A stretch of 40,079 nt of DNA from Clostridia bacterium (GTDB lineage Bacteria > Bacillota > Clostridia > Oscillospirales > Acutalibacteraceae), in the NCBI GenBank assembly GCA_017435865.1, contig JAFSEF010000041.1:1-40079 (forward strand), in the 5' to 3' direction. The notes below the pieces were generated by a model. That model did no database searches. It saw only the letters and a list, made by a program, of their open reading frames with translations, and was not told where the DNA came from. This document shows, piece after piece, positions 1 through 6,663 of this stretch. A program made the translations under genes and the position numbers. How positions within the stretch are numbered: the first letter of the stretch is position 1; the number at the start of each line of letters is the position of its first letter.

Positions 1-218
1 CCATAATTTGTCTTAAGTTGACGACATTGCCCTTTCAGGGGCGACAAGTGTTTGAGAGGTCAGCTTGCGAGTTCAGGAAAGTTTCATCAAACTGCGAGTT
101 TGCACAAAAAACTGAAATAAAGAAATTCCTTAAGTTGACGACATTGCCGTTGTTACAGGTTTCTCAGAACAAATGAAATTCCCGACAGTATCAATAAAAC
201 GGTGGTGATCCTGCGGAT
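1..218. other. Intergenic stretch with a 20-bp direct repeat
   Basis: No gene can be supported here. The only clear structure is a perfect 20-bp direct repeat, CTTAAGTTGACGACATTGCC, at 12-31 and again at 129-148 (period 117 bp). The sequence between the copies shows no convincing frame with a ribosome binding site. The repeat contains a CTTAAG palindrome and a TTGACG that resembles a -35 box, but no matching -10 follows at the right distance. It could be the 3' flank of a gene outside the window or the remains of a mobile element. I cannot choose between these. Confidence 0.5.
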
Positions 219-367
219 TTTTTTATTATATAGGAAACTGCTCGCGATTGTGAGCAGTTTGCATATAATTCGCCTGCGGCTCATTGAATGACGCAAGCTT
301 ATTGAACAAAAAACACCTTTTCACCCCCAAGATTGGGGGACGAGGAGGGTATATAGAATATTTTTTA
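219..367 (+). repeat. Two-hairpin intergenic repeat, left copy
   Basis: This copy carries two stem-loops. The first, near 233-262, pairs AAACTGCTC with GAGCAGTTT. The second, near 323-340, is CCCCCAA-GA-TTGGGGG. The same element occurs in reverse orientation at about 4226-4336. Compared with that copy, this one has about 37 extra bases (roughly 269-305) between the hairpins. It starts directly beyond the stop codon of the reverse-strand lipoprotein gene, so it lies in that gene's 3' flank. It resembles REP-type intergenic elements. It may also act as a transcript end or stabiliser, but it has no long T-run of its own. Confidence 0.7.
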
Positions 368-1000
368 TTACTGAATGACTGCCTCTTCGCAGAGCTTTTC
401 GATCATATCATCATATTTCTTTGCAATTGCCGTTTTGCGTGCGGCGGTATAATTTTCCTCTTGTGTGCCGAAATTTTCAAGACAGGCATTGATTTCTTCT
501 TCCGTCGGTGCAAGCTCCTTTTCACCGAGAATGTTTTTAAGTTCCATAACGCCCGTATCAATATAGTAAGTGTAAAAGGCAGACATATCAATTGTTTTTA
601 AACCAATGGCTCCGCTTTTATCCTGACTGTTGAAGTTTTCTGCCTTTTGACGTAAACCAACGAATGAAATGTCATCGTAAATTCCGTTTTCTCTGCAAAG
701 AACAAGCTGAATTTTTGCTTTTATACATTCGTTGATGGCTCTGTCTTCGAGATCTTTTTCCGGTGTTGTTCCGTTAAAATCCGTCTGCCAGAAATCCTCG
801 TCAACCTCAGCATCGAACGCAGAGATATAATAATTTATAACATTTGCTCTTTGACGGGCTTTGAAATAGTCAAACTCCTCCTTTGTTACCGTTTCACCGT
901 TGACAACAGCGACCGTAGTGTCTGCTTCGTCCTTGGCACACGAACAAAAGAGAAACAAAAAAACGGAACTTAAAATCAAAAGGGTGGAGACTTTTTTCAT
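368..1000 (-). CDS. Lipoprotein with SurA-like N-terminal region
   Basis: A 210-aa exported protein. It has a Lys-containing start, a hydrophobic stretch of about 15 residues and a probable lipobox ending FCSC (acylated Cys near residue 20), so it should sit on the outer face of the membrane. The mature N-terminus reads VAVVNGETVTKEEFDYF, the typical opening of SurA/PrsA-type chaperone or foldase N-domains. No PPIase domain follows: the remaining ~130 residues are helical and charged. The ATG at 1000 is preferred over an in-frame GTG six bases upstream because AGGAGG lies 7 bases before it. A sigma-A promoter is at 1020-1049, and a two-hairpin repeat follows the stop. Assignment to the SurA_N-like group is moderately sure; the substrate is unknown. 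Confidence 0.75.
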   Translation of the reverse strand: MKKVSTLLILSSVFLFLFCSCAKDEADTTVAVVNGETVTKEEFDYFKARQRANVINYYISAFDAEVDEDFWQTDFNGTTPEKDLEDRAINECIKAKIQLVLCRENGIYDDISFVGLRQKAENFNSQDKSGAIGLKTIDMSAFYTYYIDTGVMELKNILGEKELAPTEEEINACLENFGTQEENYTAARKTAIAKKYDDMIEKLCEEAVIQ

Positions 1001-1019
1001 AGGCACACCTCCTGTCGGA

Positions 1020-1049
1020 ATTATATATCACCGCTGCGACAATTGTCAA
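1020..1049 (-). promoter_or_regulatory. Sigma-A promoter of the lipoprotein gene
   Basis: Reading the reverse strand, TTGACA (1044-1049) and TATAAT (1020-1025) are separated by 18 bp, just upstream of the AGGAGG of the lipoprotein gene. Both hexamers are perfect consensus. Confidence 0.75.
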
Positions 1050-1181
1050 CAACGATGAAGTAAAACATCTCATTTTATAAAAAGGATCCCAACACCCGCA
1101 GGTGTGCATAATGTCGGCTTGATTTTCTGCCGAAGCGACCGCAGTGCGAGAACCGAAATTTTTCTTCATTTCTATCAAAGT

Positions 1182-1207
1182 AAAGCACCGCTGTGAGGCG
1201 GTGCTTT
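1182..1207 (-). terminator. Stem-loop after the Ig-like gene
   Basis: A perfect 10-bp stem, AAAGCACCGC / GCGGTGCTTT, with a 6-base loop. On the reverse strand it is followed by TACTTT, a poor T-run, about 70 bases after the stop of the Ig-like gene at 1277. It is a probable terminator for that gene. The rest of 1007-1276 shows nothing else I can support. Confidence 0.5.
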
Positions 1208-1276
1208 GTGTTTAAGCGATATGAGCACAGCTTTCTTGCAGTCCGGTCAGGAACATTCACTGCACGATGGCGGTTT

Positions 1277-1687
1277 TTATCCCGGTGTTTGCATGACCGC
1301 AAAGACACAGGGGGTCGGGCAATAGGCAAGCACCAGTCTGTATGTTCCTGCCTGCAGGCTGTGACCGTATGCGTTTTGCAGGTCGATCGTCAGGCGGACG
1401 GATTGACAGTTGTACAGAATGATTGCAATTGAGGGTGTTGCGAAGTCTTCATTGAACGGCAATGCTTCCCAACCGTCATCGGTCTGCTTTTCAATTCTGA
1501 AATACTTGTCAGCAATCAGCGTGACTCCTGTGTAGTTTGTGACTTCATAGGTGATTTCGGTGCTCCTGTCGGTTACGGGATCGGTAATCTGCACATCAAC
1601 CTTTTCTGCGTTGCCGCCCATGAGCATAAAAAAGAAACTCATAAGAACAGAAAATATTTTTTTGAAAAACTGAATCGGAAATGTCAT
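1277..1687 (-). CDS. Small secreted Ig-like domain protein
   Basis: A 136-aa protein with an N-terminal hydrophobic signal (about residues 8-24, ending GGNAEK with no lipobox Cys). One domain of about 105 residues follows. Its pattern (ITYEVTNYTGVTL, YFRIEKQ, GWEALPF, AGTYRLVLAY) matches bacterial Ig-like domains of the Big_14 kind, which occur as short exported proteins in Firmicutes. GAAAGGAG lies 9 bases before the ATG. Transcription should start from a near-perfect promoter at 1778-1806 whose -35 lies inside a palindrome shared with the divergent padR promoter. I infer that it is a target of that PadR regulator. Its ligand is unknown. Confidence 0.7.
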   Translation of the reverse strand: MTFPIQFFKKIFSVLMSFFFMLMGGNAEKVDVQITDPVTDRSTEITYEVTNYTGVTLIADKYFRIEKQTDDGWEALPFNEDFATPSIAIILYNCQSVRLTIDLQNAYGHSLQAGTYRLVLAYCPTPCVFAVMQTPG

Positions 1688-1777
1688 TTTTGTTAACTCC
1701 TTTCACTGTTGTTTTTTCACACGGGTGCGGTTTGAATGCGGACATCACCTCCGGCGGCGTATTACGATCGCAGTTTT

Positions 1778-1806
1778 ATCATAGCACATTATGGGTTTTG
1801 TGTCAA
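1778..1806 (-). promoter_or_regulatory. Promoter of the Ig-like gene
   Basis: On the reverse strand, TTGACA (1801-1806), a 17-bp spacer and TATGAT (1778-1783). This predicts a leader of roughly 85 bases before the ATG at 1687. The -35 hexamer overlaps the left arm of the palindrome at 1796-1827. Confidence 0.8.
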
Positions 1807-1827
1807 TATATATTTTGCGACACAAAA
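1796..1827. promoter_or_regulatory. Candidate PadR operator palindrome
   Basis: A perfect inverted repeat with 9-base arms, TTTTGTGTC (1796-1804) and GACACAAAA (1819-1827), separated by 14 bp. It covers the -35 box of the reverse promoter and ends 22 bp upstream of the -35 of the forward padR promoter. PadR-family proteins usually bind such dyads beside their own divergent promoters. That PadR from this locus binds here is inference. Confidence 0.6.
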
Positions 1828-1849
1828 TAAGATCAAAACAGAAACCGTC

Positions 1850-1878
1850 TTTACTTTTACATAAGCTTGTGCTAAAAT
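1850..1878 (+). promoter_or_regulatory. Promoter of padR
   Basis: TTTACT (1850-1855), a 17-bp spacer and TAAAAT (1873-1878). Its -10 overlaps the ATG at 1877. This rules out that ATG as the start of the regulator and supports the downstream TTG. Confidence 0.6.
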
Positions 1879-1921
1879 GAATGCCGTAACAAAAAAAGGT
1901 ATAAAGGAAGGAGCTGATCGG

Positions 1922-2257
1922 TTGGTTAAGAATGAAAATTTCAGACGCGGTACGATTGAACTTGCGGTTCTTGCCGTATTGCATCGTAAAGATATGTACG
2001 GGTATGAAATTGTCAAATCCATTGCAGAACTCAGTGACGGGAATTATACCACCCCGATCGGCACATTGTATCCTGTTTTGTATCGCTTTACGGAAAGCGG
2101 TTTTGTGTCCGACAGGGACGAAATAGTGAACAAAAGACTCCGCAAATATTATCATCTTGAAGATGCAGGAAAACAGTATTTTCAGGAGATGCTTACCGAA
2201 TACAGGAAGATTGTTACCGGTATTGATTTGATTGTAAATGACGATTTCGCTCCGTAA
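1922..2257 (+). CDS. PadR-family transcriptional regulator
   Basis: A 111-aa winged-helix regulator with the family hallmarks: FRRGTIELAVLAVL, then the DMYGYEIVKSI helix, GTLYPVLYRFTESGFV in the recognition helix and wing, and RLRKYYHLEDAGKQYF in the wing strand. A C-terminal dimerisation helix follows. I start it at TTG 1922, with AAGGAAGGAG 8 bases upstream, because the in-frame ATG at 1877 lies in the -10 box. The resulting length is normal for short PadR proteins. A dyad at 1796-1827 lies between it and the divergent Ig-like gene and suggests autorepression plus control of that gene. The ADP-ribosylglycohydrolase-like gene follows 18 bases after the stop and is probably cotranscribed. Confidence 0.9.
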   Translation: MVKNENFRRGTIELAVLAVLHRKDMYGYEIVKSIAELSDGNYTTPIGTLYPVLYRFTESGFVSDRDEIVNKRLRKYYHLEDAGKQYFQEMLTEYRKIVTGIDLIVNDDFAP

Positions 2258-2275
2258 ACAGCCGCAACTGCGGTC

Positions 2276-3685
2276 TTGAAAAGTATCTATGAACTGATGA
2301 ATGAGGTGTTTCTTGTGTTTGCAAAAATATACAATACTGAAATCAGCCCCGATTACAACAATGCAGACGGCCTGAATCGCTATCCGCAGGATTTGCTTGC
2401 CGAATATGTGCAGTCCATGGAAGAAGGTCTGGATGTTGAGCGATACAAAGGACTTTTTGAGTCTGTCGCTGCACTTGAACCGGGTGAAATCAAGACAAAG
2501 ATGAGCGATCTTTTGTATGAACTTGTCATCAATGCTAAACTGCAGGCAGGCTATCTCTATGATGAGCCGCGTTCTTTGGGTGAAATCAAGGCATTACGCA
2601 GTGCCCATGATTTTGCGGCAACGCAACCCGACACGGAAACACTCAGAAAGAAGATTCATGGTGCATGGCTCGGTCGTGCAATCGGCTGTCTGCTCGGTAA
2701 ACCCGTCGAGGGGATCCGCAGCGATGAATTGATTCCGCTGCTGCAGGAAACAGGGAACTATCCGCTGCACAGATATTTGCTATCTTCCGATATGACACCG
2801 GAAGTCTGTTCTCATTATAAATTCTTACTCCGCGGAAAAGCGTTTGCCGACACGGTGGACGGAATGCCTGTGGATGACGACACAAACTATGTGGTGCTTG
2901 CACAAAAGATCATCAGCGAGTACGGCAGGGATTTTGAGTCGGATGATGTTGCATGTGCATGGATGCGGTATCAGTCCGTGTATTCCTATTTTACGGCGGA
3001 GCGTATTGCTTTCGTCAACTTCATGAACTGCCTGCAACCGCCTGCCTCCGCAATGTATAAAAATGTATGCCGCGAATGGATCGGAGCACAGATCCGCGGT
3101 GACTATTTCGGTTACATAAACCCCGGAAATCCCGAAGAAGCTGCCCGTATGGCTTACACGGATGCACGTATTTCCCATGTCAAAAACGGTGTTTACGGTG
3201 AGATGTTTGTTTCTGCCATGATCGCCTGTGCGGCCGTTACGGACAATATGGAAGATATCATTTTCGGCGGTCTTGCACAGATTCCTTATACCTCCAGATT
3301 GCACGAAGCGGTGCTGCAGGTGGTGGAAGCTTATAAAACAGGCAAAACATACGAAGAGTGCTTTGCCCTGATCCATGAAAAATACGATGAACACACCGAT
3401 CACGGCTGGTGTCATACCATTTCCAATGCCATGATCGTCACGGCGGCACTGTTGTACGGTGAGGGTGATTTCGGCAAGTCCATCTGTGCGGCTGTCGGGA
3501 TGGCTTTTGATACGGATTGCAACGGTGCAACGGTCGGTTCGATTCTCGGTATGCGTAACGGCATTGACGGAATCAGTGAAGAATGGGCACAGCCCGTGAA
3601 CGGAAAAATCCATACTTCGATCTTCGGTGTCGGTACGGTTAATATTGAAGAAGCGGTTGAAATGACCATGCAGCATCTTTGCTGA
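2276..3685 (+). CDS. ADP-ribosylglycohydrolase family protein
   Basis: A 469-aa cytoplasmic protein. About 120 N-terminal residues are not recognised. A domain of the ADP-ribosyl-[dinitrogen reductase] hydrolase (ARH/DraG) family then begins at GAWLGRAIGCLLGKPVEG. Metal-site motifs are VDDDTNY in the middle and AFDTDCNGATVGSILG near the C-terminus. The usual GD of the first motif is GC here, and the usual DTD(T/A) ends in Cys, so hydrolase activity towards ADP-ribose is plausible but not certain. The start is unsure: TTG 2276, ATG 2297 or GTG 2315, the last having GAGGTG 6 bases before it. It follows padR by 18 bases. Its substrate may be an ADP-ribosylated protein, nucleic acid or small molecule. 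Confidence 0.85.
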   Translation: MKSIYELMNEVFLVFAKIYNTEISPDYNNADGLNRYPQDLLAEYVQSMEEGLDVERYKGLFESVAALEPGEIKTKMSDLLYELVINAKLQAGYLYDEPRSLGEIKALRSAHDFAATQPDTETLRKKIHGAWLGRAIGCLLGKPVEGIRSDELIPLLQETGNYPLHRYLLSSDMTPEVCSHYKFLLRGKAFADTVDGMPVDDDTNYVVLAQKIISEYGRDFESDDVACAWMRYQSVYSYFTAERIAFVNFMNCLQPPASAMYKNVCREWIGAQIRGDYFGYINPGNPEEAARMAYTDARISHVKNGVYGEMFVSAMIACAAVTDNMEDIIFGGLAQIPYTSRLHEAVLQVVEAYKTGKTYEECFALIHEKYDEHTDHGWCHTISNAMIVTAALLYGEGDFGKSICAAVGMAFDTDCNGATVGSILGMRNGIDGISEEWAQPVNGKIHTSIFGVGTVNIEEAVEMTMQHLC

Positions 3686-3760
3686 AACACCTTGTCGGAT
3701 TGTACGGAATGGTTGAAATATTATACACTGTTTGTTGAATAATTATAATGTGAGGTTATT

Positions 3761-4228
3761 ATGTCCATAGAACTTGTAAAGGCATATCTTGCCGAAAAAG
3801 GATACGGTGAAAGAGTGCTCGAATTTTCGGTTTCCAGTGCAACCGTGGAGCTTGCGGCACAGGCTCTCGGATGCGAACCCTGCCGTATTGCAAAAACACT
3901 TTCTTTTCTTGTGGGCGAGGATGTGATTCTCATTGTTGCTGCAGGGGATGCAAAGGTTGACAATCCGAAATACAAAGCCTGTTTCGGCACAAAGGCAAAA
4001 ATGATTCCTTTTGCCGAGGTCGAAGAAAAAACAGGTCACGCTGCAGGCGGTGTGTGTCCGTTTGTTGTCAAACAAAATGTAAAAGTATATCTTGATACCT
4101 CTTTGCAGCGATTTGACATTGTGTATCCTGCGGCAGGCAGTGCCAGCAGTGCCGTTCGTCTGACGCCGCAGGAACTGTATTCGTTGAGCAATCCCGTTGA
4201 CTGGGTGGATGTCTGTAAAACCGTATAA
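3761..4228 (+). CDS. YbaK/EbsC-type aminoacyl-tRNA deacylase-like protein
   Basis: A 155-aa single-domain protein of the YbaK/ProX editing family, which hydrolyses misacylated tRNA (Cys- or Ala-tRNA-Pro) in the cytoplasm. Visible features are the conserved Lys in CRIAKTLSFLV, the AAGDAKVDN segment, the GHAAGGVCPF loop (GG.(C)PF is the family signature) and the C-terminal VYPAAGSASSAVRLTPQEL. GAGG lies just before the ATG. The length is normal for a free-standing member, so the precise tRNA specificity cannot be read from sequence. The stop codon adjoins the right copy of the two-hairpin repeat. A 75-base gap separates it from the gene upstream, so it may have its own promoter. Confidence 0.88.
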   Translation: MSIELVKAYLAEKGYGERVLEFSVSSATVELAAQALGCEPCRIAKTLSFLVGEDVILIVAAGDAKVDNPKYKACFGTKAKMIPFAEVEEKTGHAAGGVCPFVVKQNVKVYLDTSLQRFDIVYPAAGSASSAVRLTPQELYSLSNPVDWVDVCKTV

Positions 4229-4336
4229 AAAATATTCTATATCAACCCCCCGTCCCCCAATCTTGGGGGCGAAAAGGTGTTTTTGTTATATGCAAATTGC
4301 TCACAACGCGAGCAATTTCCTATATAATAAAAAATG
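4226..4336 (-). repeat. Two-hairpin intergenic repeat, right copy
   Basis: This is the inverted counterpart of the element at 219-367, without the ~37-bp middle insert. The CCCCCAA/TTGGGGG hairpin is identical. The other hairpin reads AAATTGCTC / GAGCAATTT, where the left copy has AAACTGCTC / GAGCAGTTT, so both sides of one base pair changed together. It begins at the stop codon of the YbaK-like gene. Read from its own upstream gene, its orientation is the same as that of the left copy. Confidence 0.7.
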
Positions 4337-4386
4337 AAGCACTTTTTTTGAAAGCATCAGTTGCACAAAAAAAGTGCTTTTATTCT
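4337..4386 (+). terminator. Intrinsic terminator before the purine operon
   Basis: A 14-base stem, AAGCACTTTTTTTG (4337-4350) with CAAAAAAAGTGCTT (4366-4379), followed by TTTATT. It ends transcription from the YbaK-like gene before the purine promoter at 4422. Confidence 0.75.
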
Positions 4387-4421
4387 TGTTATTTTTGTGA
4401 AAGCGTAAATTGCATTCTGAC

Positions 4422-4451
4422 TTGACATAATATTTATATTTATGCTATTAT
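4422..4451 (+). promoter_or_regulatory. Purine operon promoter
   Basis: TTGACA (4422-4427), an 18-bp spacer and TATTAT (4446-4451) preceded by TGC (extended -10). Transcription would start near 4458, giving a leader of about 200 bases that contains the riboswitch. I saw no convincing PurR-type PurBox. Confidence 0.8.
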
Positions 4452-4464
4452 ATTGTTTGAAAAC

Positions 4465-4629
4465 ACAAAGACTGTCTGTGACCGACGGAGCAGAACCGGC
4501 AGATGCAATCGTATTTTGTTGCATTTGTCTGTTAAAAGCGGAATTGACCGCATGGAAGCAGTGAGTTCAGTCTGTTTTGCCGACCGTCTGGGCAGTCTTC
4601 CTCTTGCAAAAAGGGGCAGGCTGTTTTTT
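4465..4629 (+). promoter_or_regulatory. ZTP (pfl) riboswitch with terminator
   Basis: The purine leader carries the two conserved blocks of the ZTP/ZMP aptamer: 5' GACCGACGGAG (4480-4490) and 3' CCGTCTGGGC (4584-4593), with a variable linker. An intrinsic terminator starts within the 3' block: CAGTCTTCCTCTT pairs with AAGGGGCAGGCTG (one mismatch) and is followed by seven T (about 4593-4629). The known logic of this class is that ZTP or AICAR monophosphate, which build up when 10-formyl-THF is short, stabilises the aptamer and prevents termination. The overlap here fits such an ON switch. The class call rests on recognised motifs; no covariance model was run. Confidence 0.85.
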
Positions 4630-4654
4630 TATTATACAATTTACGGAGGAAAAA

Positions 4655-5149
4655 ATGAAAAAAGTTGCCGTTATCATGGGTTCCGACAGCGATCTGCCTG
4701 TCGTAGAAAAAGCCATCACAACGCTCAGGGAATATGATGTTCCTGCGGAAGTGCACGTTTATTCCGCACACAGAACACCCGAACAGGCGAGAGAATTTGC
4801 ACTGCAGGCCAGAAAGAACGGCTTCGGTGCCATCATCTGTGCCGCAGGAAAAGCAGCACATCTTGCAGGTGCCTTTGCTGCCAACACAACCTTGCCGGTG
4901 ATCGGCATTCCCGTAAAGAGTTCCACCCTTGACGGTATGGATGCTCTTCTTTCCACCGTGCAGATGCCCGCAGGCATTCCTGTTGCAACCGTTGCCATTG
5001 ACGGTGCTGCCAATGCTGCACTGCTTGCCATTGAAATTCTGAGTGTGTCCGATGATGCACTTGCAGAACGCTTGCAGGCCGCACGTGCTGCCGCAACCGA
5101 AGCAGTTCTTGCAAAGGATGCAGCTGTTGTTGCAAAATTTAATTCATAA
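4655..5149 (+). CDS. purE: PurE, N5-CAIR mutase / AIR carboxylase
   Basis: A 164-aa protein for the carboxylation step of purine synthesis that yields CAIR. Motifs are MGSDSDLPVVEKA at the N-terminus, the SAHRTPEQ loop, CAAGKAAHLAGAFA and GIPVKSSTLDGMDALLS, all around the active site of the octamer. The ATG at 4655 follows ACGGAGGA by 5 bases and lies just after the riboswitch terminator. In-frame sequence upstream falls inside the riboswitch and is not coding. No purK is seen in the window, so whether it works as class I (N5-CAIR mutase) or directly on AIR and CO2 is open. It is the first gene of the operon, 72 bases before purF. Confidence 0.95.
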   Translation: MKKVAVIMGSDSDLPVVEKAITTLREYDVPAEVHVYSAHRTPEQAREFALQARKNGFGAIICAAGKAAHLAGAFAANTTLPVIGIPVKSSTLDGMDALLSTVQMPAGIPVATVAIDGAANAALLAIEILSVSDDALAERLQAARAAATEAVLAKDAAVVAKFNS

Positions 5150-5221
5150 ATCAATAAAGGCGGAGGATTCCGTCTTTTTTTCGTTGCTATAAGAGAAAAA
5201 CTATAACTGAGGAGGAAAACA

Positions 5222-6646
5222 ATGGGCGGTTTTTTCGGTGCAGTTTCAAAAAATGACTGCATTCTTGATGTTTTTTTCGGTACGGATTATCATTCCCATC
5301 TGGGTACACGCAGAGCCGGTATGGCTGCATACAATCCGACTGACGGGTTTCAGCGTGAAATCCACAATATAGAAAACTCACCGTTCCGCACGAAGTTTGA
5401 AGATACCCTTGAAGAAATGCACGGCAATTCCTGCATCGGTATTATCAGCGATTCCGATCCGCAGCCGATGCTCATCCGTTCCAATTTAGGAACGTATGCC
5501 ATTTGCACCATCGGGGTCATCAACAACGCAAAAGAGCTGATTGATTCTTTCCTGTCTTTCAGCGGCGGTCATTTCGGTGCCATGAGCGGCGGCAGAATCA
5601 ACAATACAGAACTTGTTGCGGCACTCATCAATCAGAAAAGCGATTTCTGTGAGGGCATCCGCTTTGCACAAAAGCAGATTGACGGCACTGCTTCCATCCT
5701 GATTCTTAAAGAAGACGGATCTCTGCTTGCTGCCCGTGACAAGCTCGGCAGACTGCCCGTGCTCATCGGCAAAAGGGAAGACGGCTACTGTGTTTCGTTT
5801 GAATCTTTTGCTTATTACAAGCTCGGATATGAAAATTACAAAGAGCTCGGACCGGGTGAAATCGTCTCACTGACAGCAGACAGCTGCGAAGTGGTTTCTC
5901 CCGCAAATAATGAAATGAAGATCTGTGCTTTCCTGTGGTCTTATTACGGATACCCGACCTCTGTGTATGAAGGTATCAATGTCGAGTGTATGCGTACAAG
6001 AAACGGCGAAATCATGGCAGCCTTTGAAAGAGACAGCGGCAATCTGCCCGATGTCGATTTTGTCTGCGGTGTTCCCGATTCGGGTACACCCCATGCCATC
6101 GGTTATGCCAACGAAAGCCGCATTGCTTTTGCAAGACCCTTTATCAAATATACTCCCACCTGGCCGCGTTCGTTCATGCCGCAGAATCAGCAGGAACGCA
6201 ACCGCGTGGCAAAAATGAAGCTCGTTCCCATTCACGATCTCATCGAAGGCAAAAAGCTGTTGTTTGTGGACGACAGCATTGTACGCGGCACGCAGCTGAG
6301 AGAAACGGTTGACTTTTTGTATGAAAACGGTGCAAAGGAAGTGCACATCCGTTCTGCCTGTCCGCCTATTATGTACGGATGCAAATACCTGAACTTTTCA
6401 AGAAGCAATTCCGATCTTGATCTGATTGCACGGCAGACCATCCGCGAACTCGAGGGCGAAGCAGGTGACAAGTATATTGAAGAATATTCGGATCCCACCA
6501 CCGAACGCGGCAAAAATCTCCGCAAAGCCATCTGTCAGAAACTTCATTTTGCATCCCTGGAATACCAGTCCATTGAAAACTTAATCAAAGCCATCGGGCT
6601 TCCCAAAGAGAATATCTGCACCTATTGCTGGAACGGCAAGGGTTGA
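5222..6646 (+). CDS. purF: PurF-like amidophosphoribosyltransferase lacking the glutaminase Cys
   Basis: A 474-aa protein for the first committed purine step (PRPP to phosphoribosylamine). The phosphoribosyltransferase half is intact: [13 protein letters not shown], then [11 protein letters not shown] with Asp350-Asp351. Four Cys that could hold the B. subtilis-type 4Fe-4S cluster are present (about 235, 387, 466 and 469). The N-terminal Ntn glutaminase half is recognisable but degenerate. The protein starts MGGFFGAV, so Gly replaces the catalytic Cys1. The usual HRGQ..AG, RY(S/A)T and HNG motifs read [15 protein letters not shown] and IGVINN. It therefore probably uses free ammonia or a partner glutaminase, or is a variant subgroup. 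GAGGAG precedes the ATG. Position between purE and purM supports a purine role. Confidence 0.88.
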   Translation: MGGFFGAVSKNDCILDVFFGTDYHSHLGTRRAGMAAYNPTDGFQREIHNIENSPFRTKFEDTLEEMHGNSCIGIISDSDPQPMLIRSNLGTYAICTIGVINNAKELIDSFLSFSGGHFGAMSGGRINNTELVAALINQKSDFCEGIRFAQKQIDGTASILILKEDGSLLAARDKLGRLPVLIGKREDGYCVSFESFAYYKLGYENYKELGPGEIVSLTADSCEVVSPANNEMKICAFLWSYYGYPTSVYEGINVECMRTRNGEIMAAFERDSGNLPDVDFVCGVPDSGTPHAIGYANESRIAFARPFIKYTPTWPRSFMPQNQQERNRVAKMKLVPIHDLIEGKKLLFVDDSIVRGTQLRETVDFLYENGAKEVHIRSACPPIMYGCKYLNFSRSNSDLDLIARQTIRELEGEAGDKYIEEYSDPTTERGKNLRKAICQKLHFASLEYQSIENLIKAIGLPKENICTYCWNGKG

Positions 6647-6663
6647 GAAAGGATGAAAGAAAA

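Noticed and set aside
12-148. CRISPR array
   Set aside because: Only two repeat copies, spaced 97 bp apart, with no cas genes in the window.
1877-1921. ATG at 1877 as the start of PadR
   Set aside because: It overlaps the -10 box of the likely promoter and has no ribosome binding site; TTG 1922 has one and gives a normal length.
219-4336. Composite transposon formed by the two-hairpin repeats
   Set aside because: No transposase or target duplication is seen, and both copies adjoin stop codons, which fits 3'-flank elements better; kept only as a possibility in the findings.
4577-4654. N-terminal extension of PurE
   Set aside because: It lies inside the riboswitch terminator and the ribosome binding site; PurE homologues start at KKVAVIMGSDSD.
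4458-4655. Guanine/adenine (purine) riboswitch in the pur leader
   Set aside because: The conserved purine-aptamer loops and three-way junction bases are absent; the ZTP blocks fit instead.
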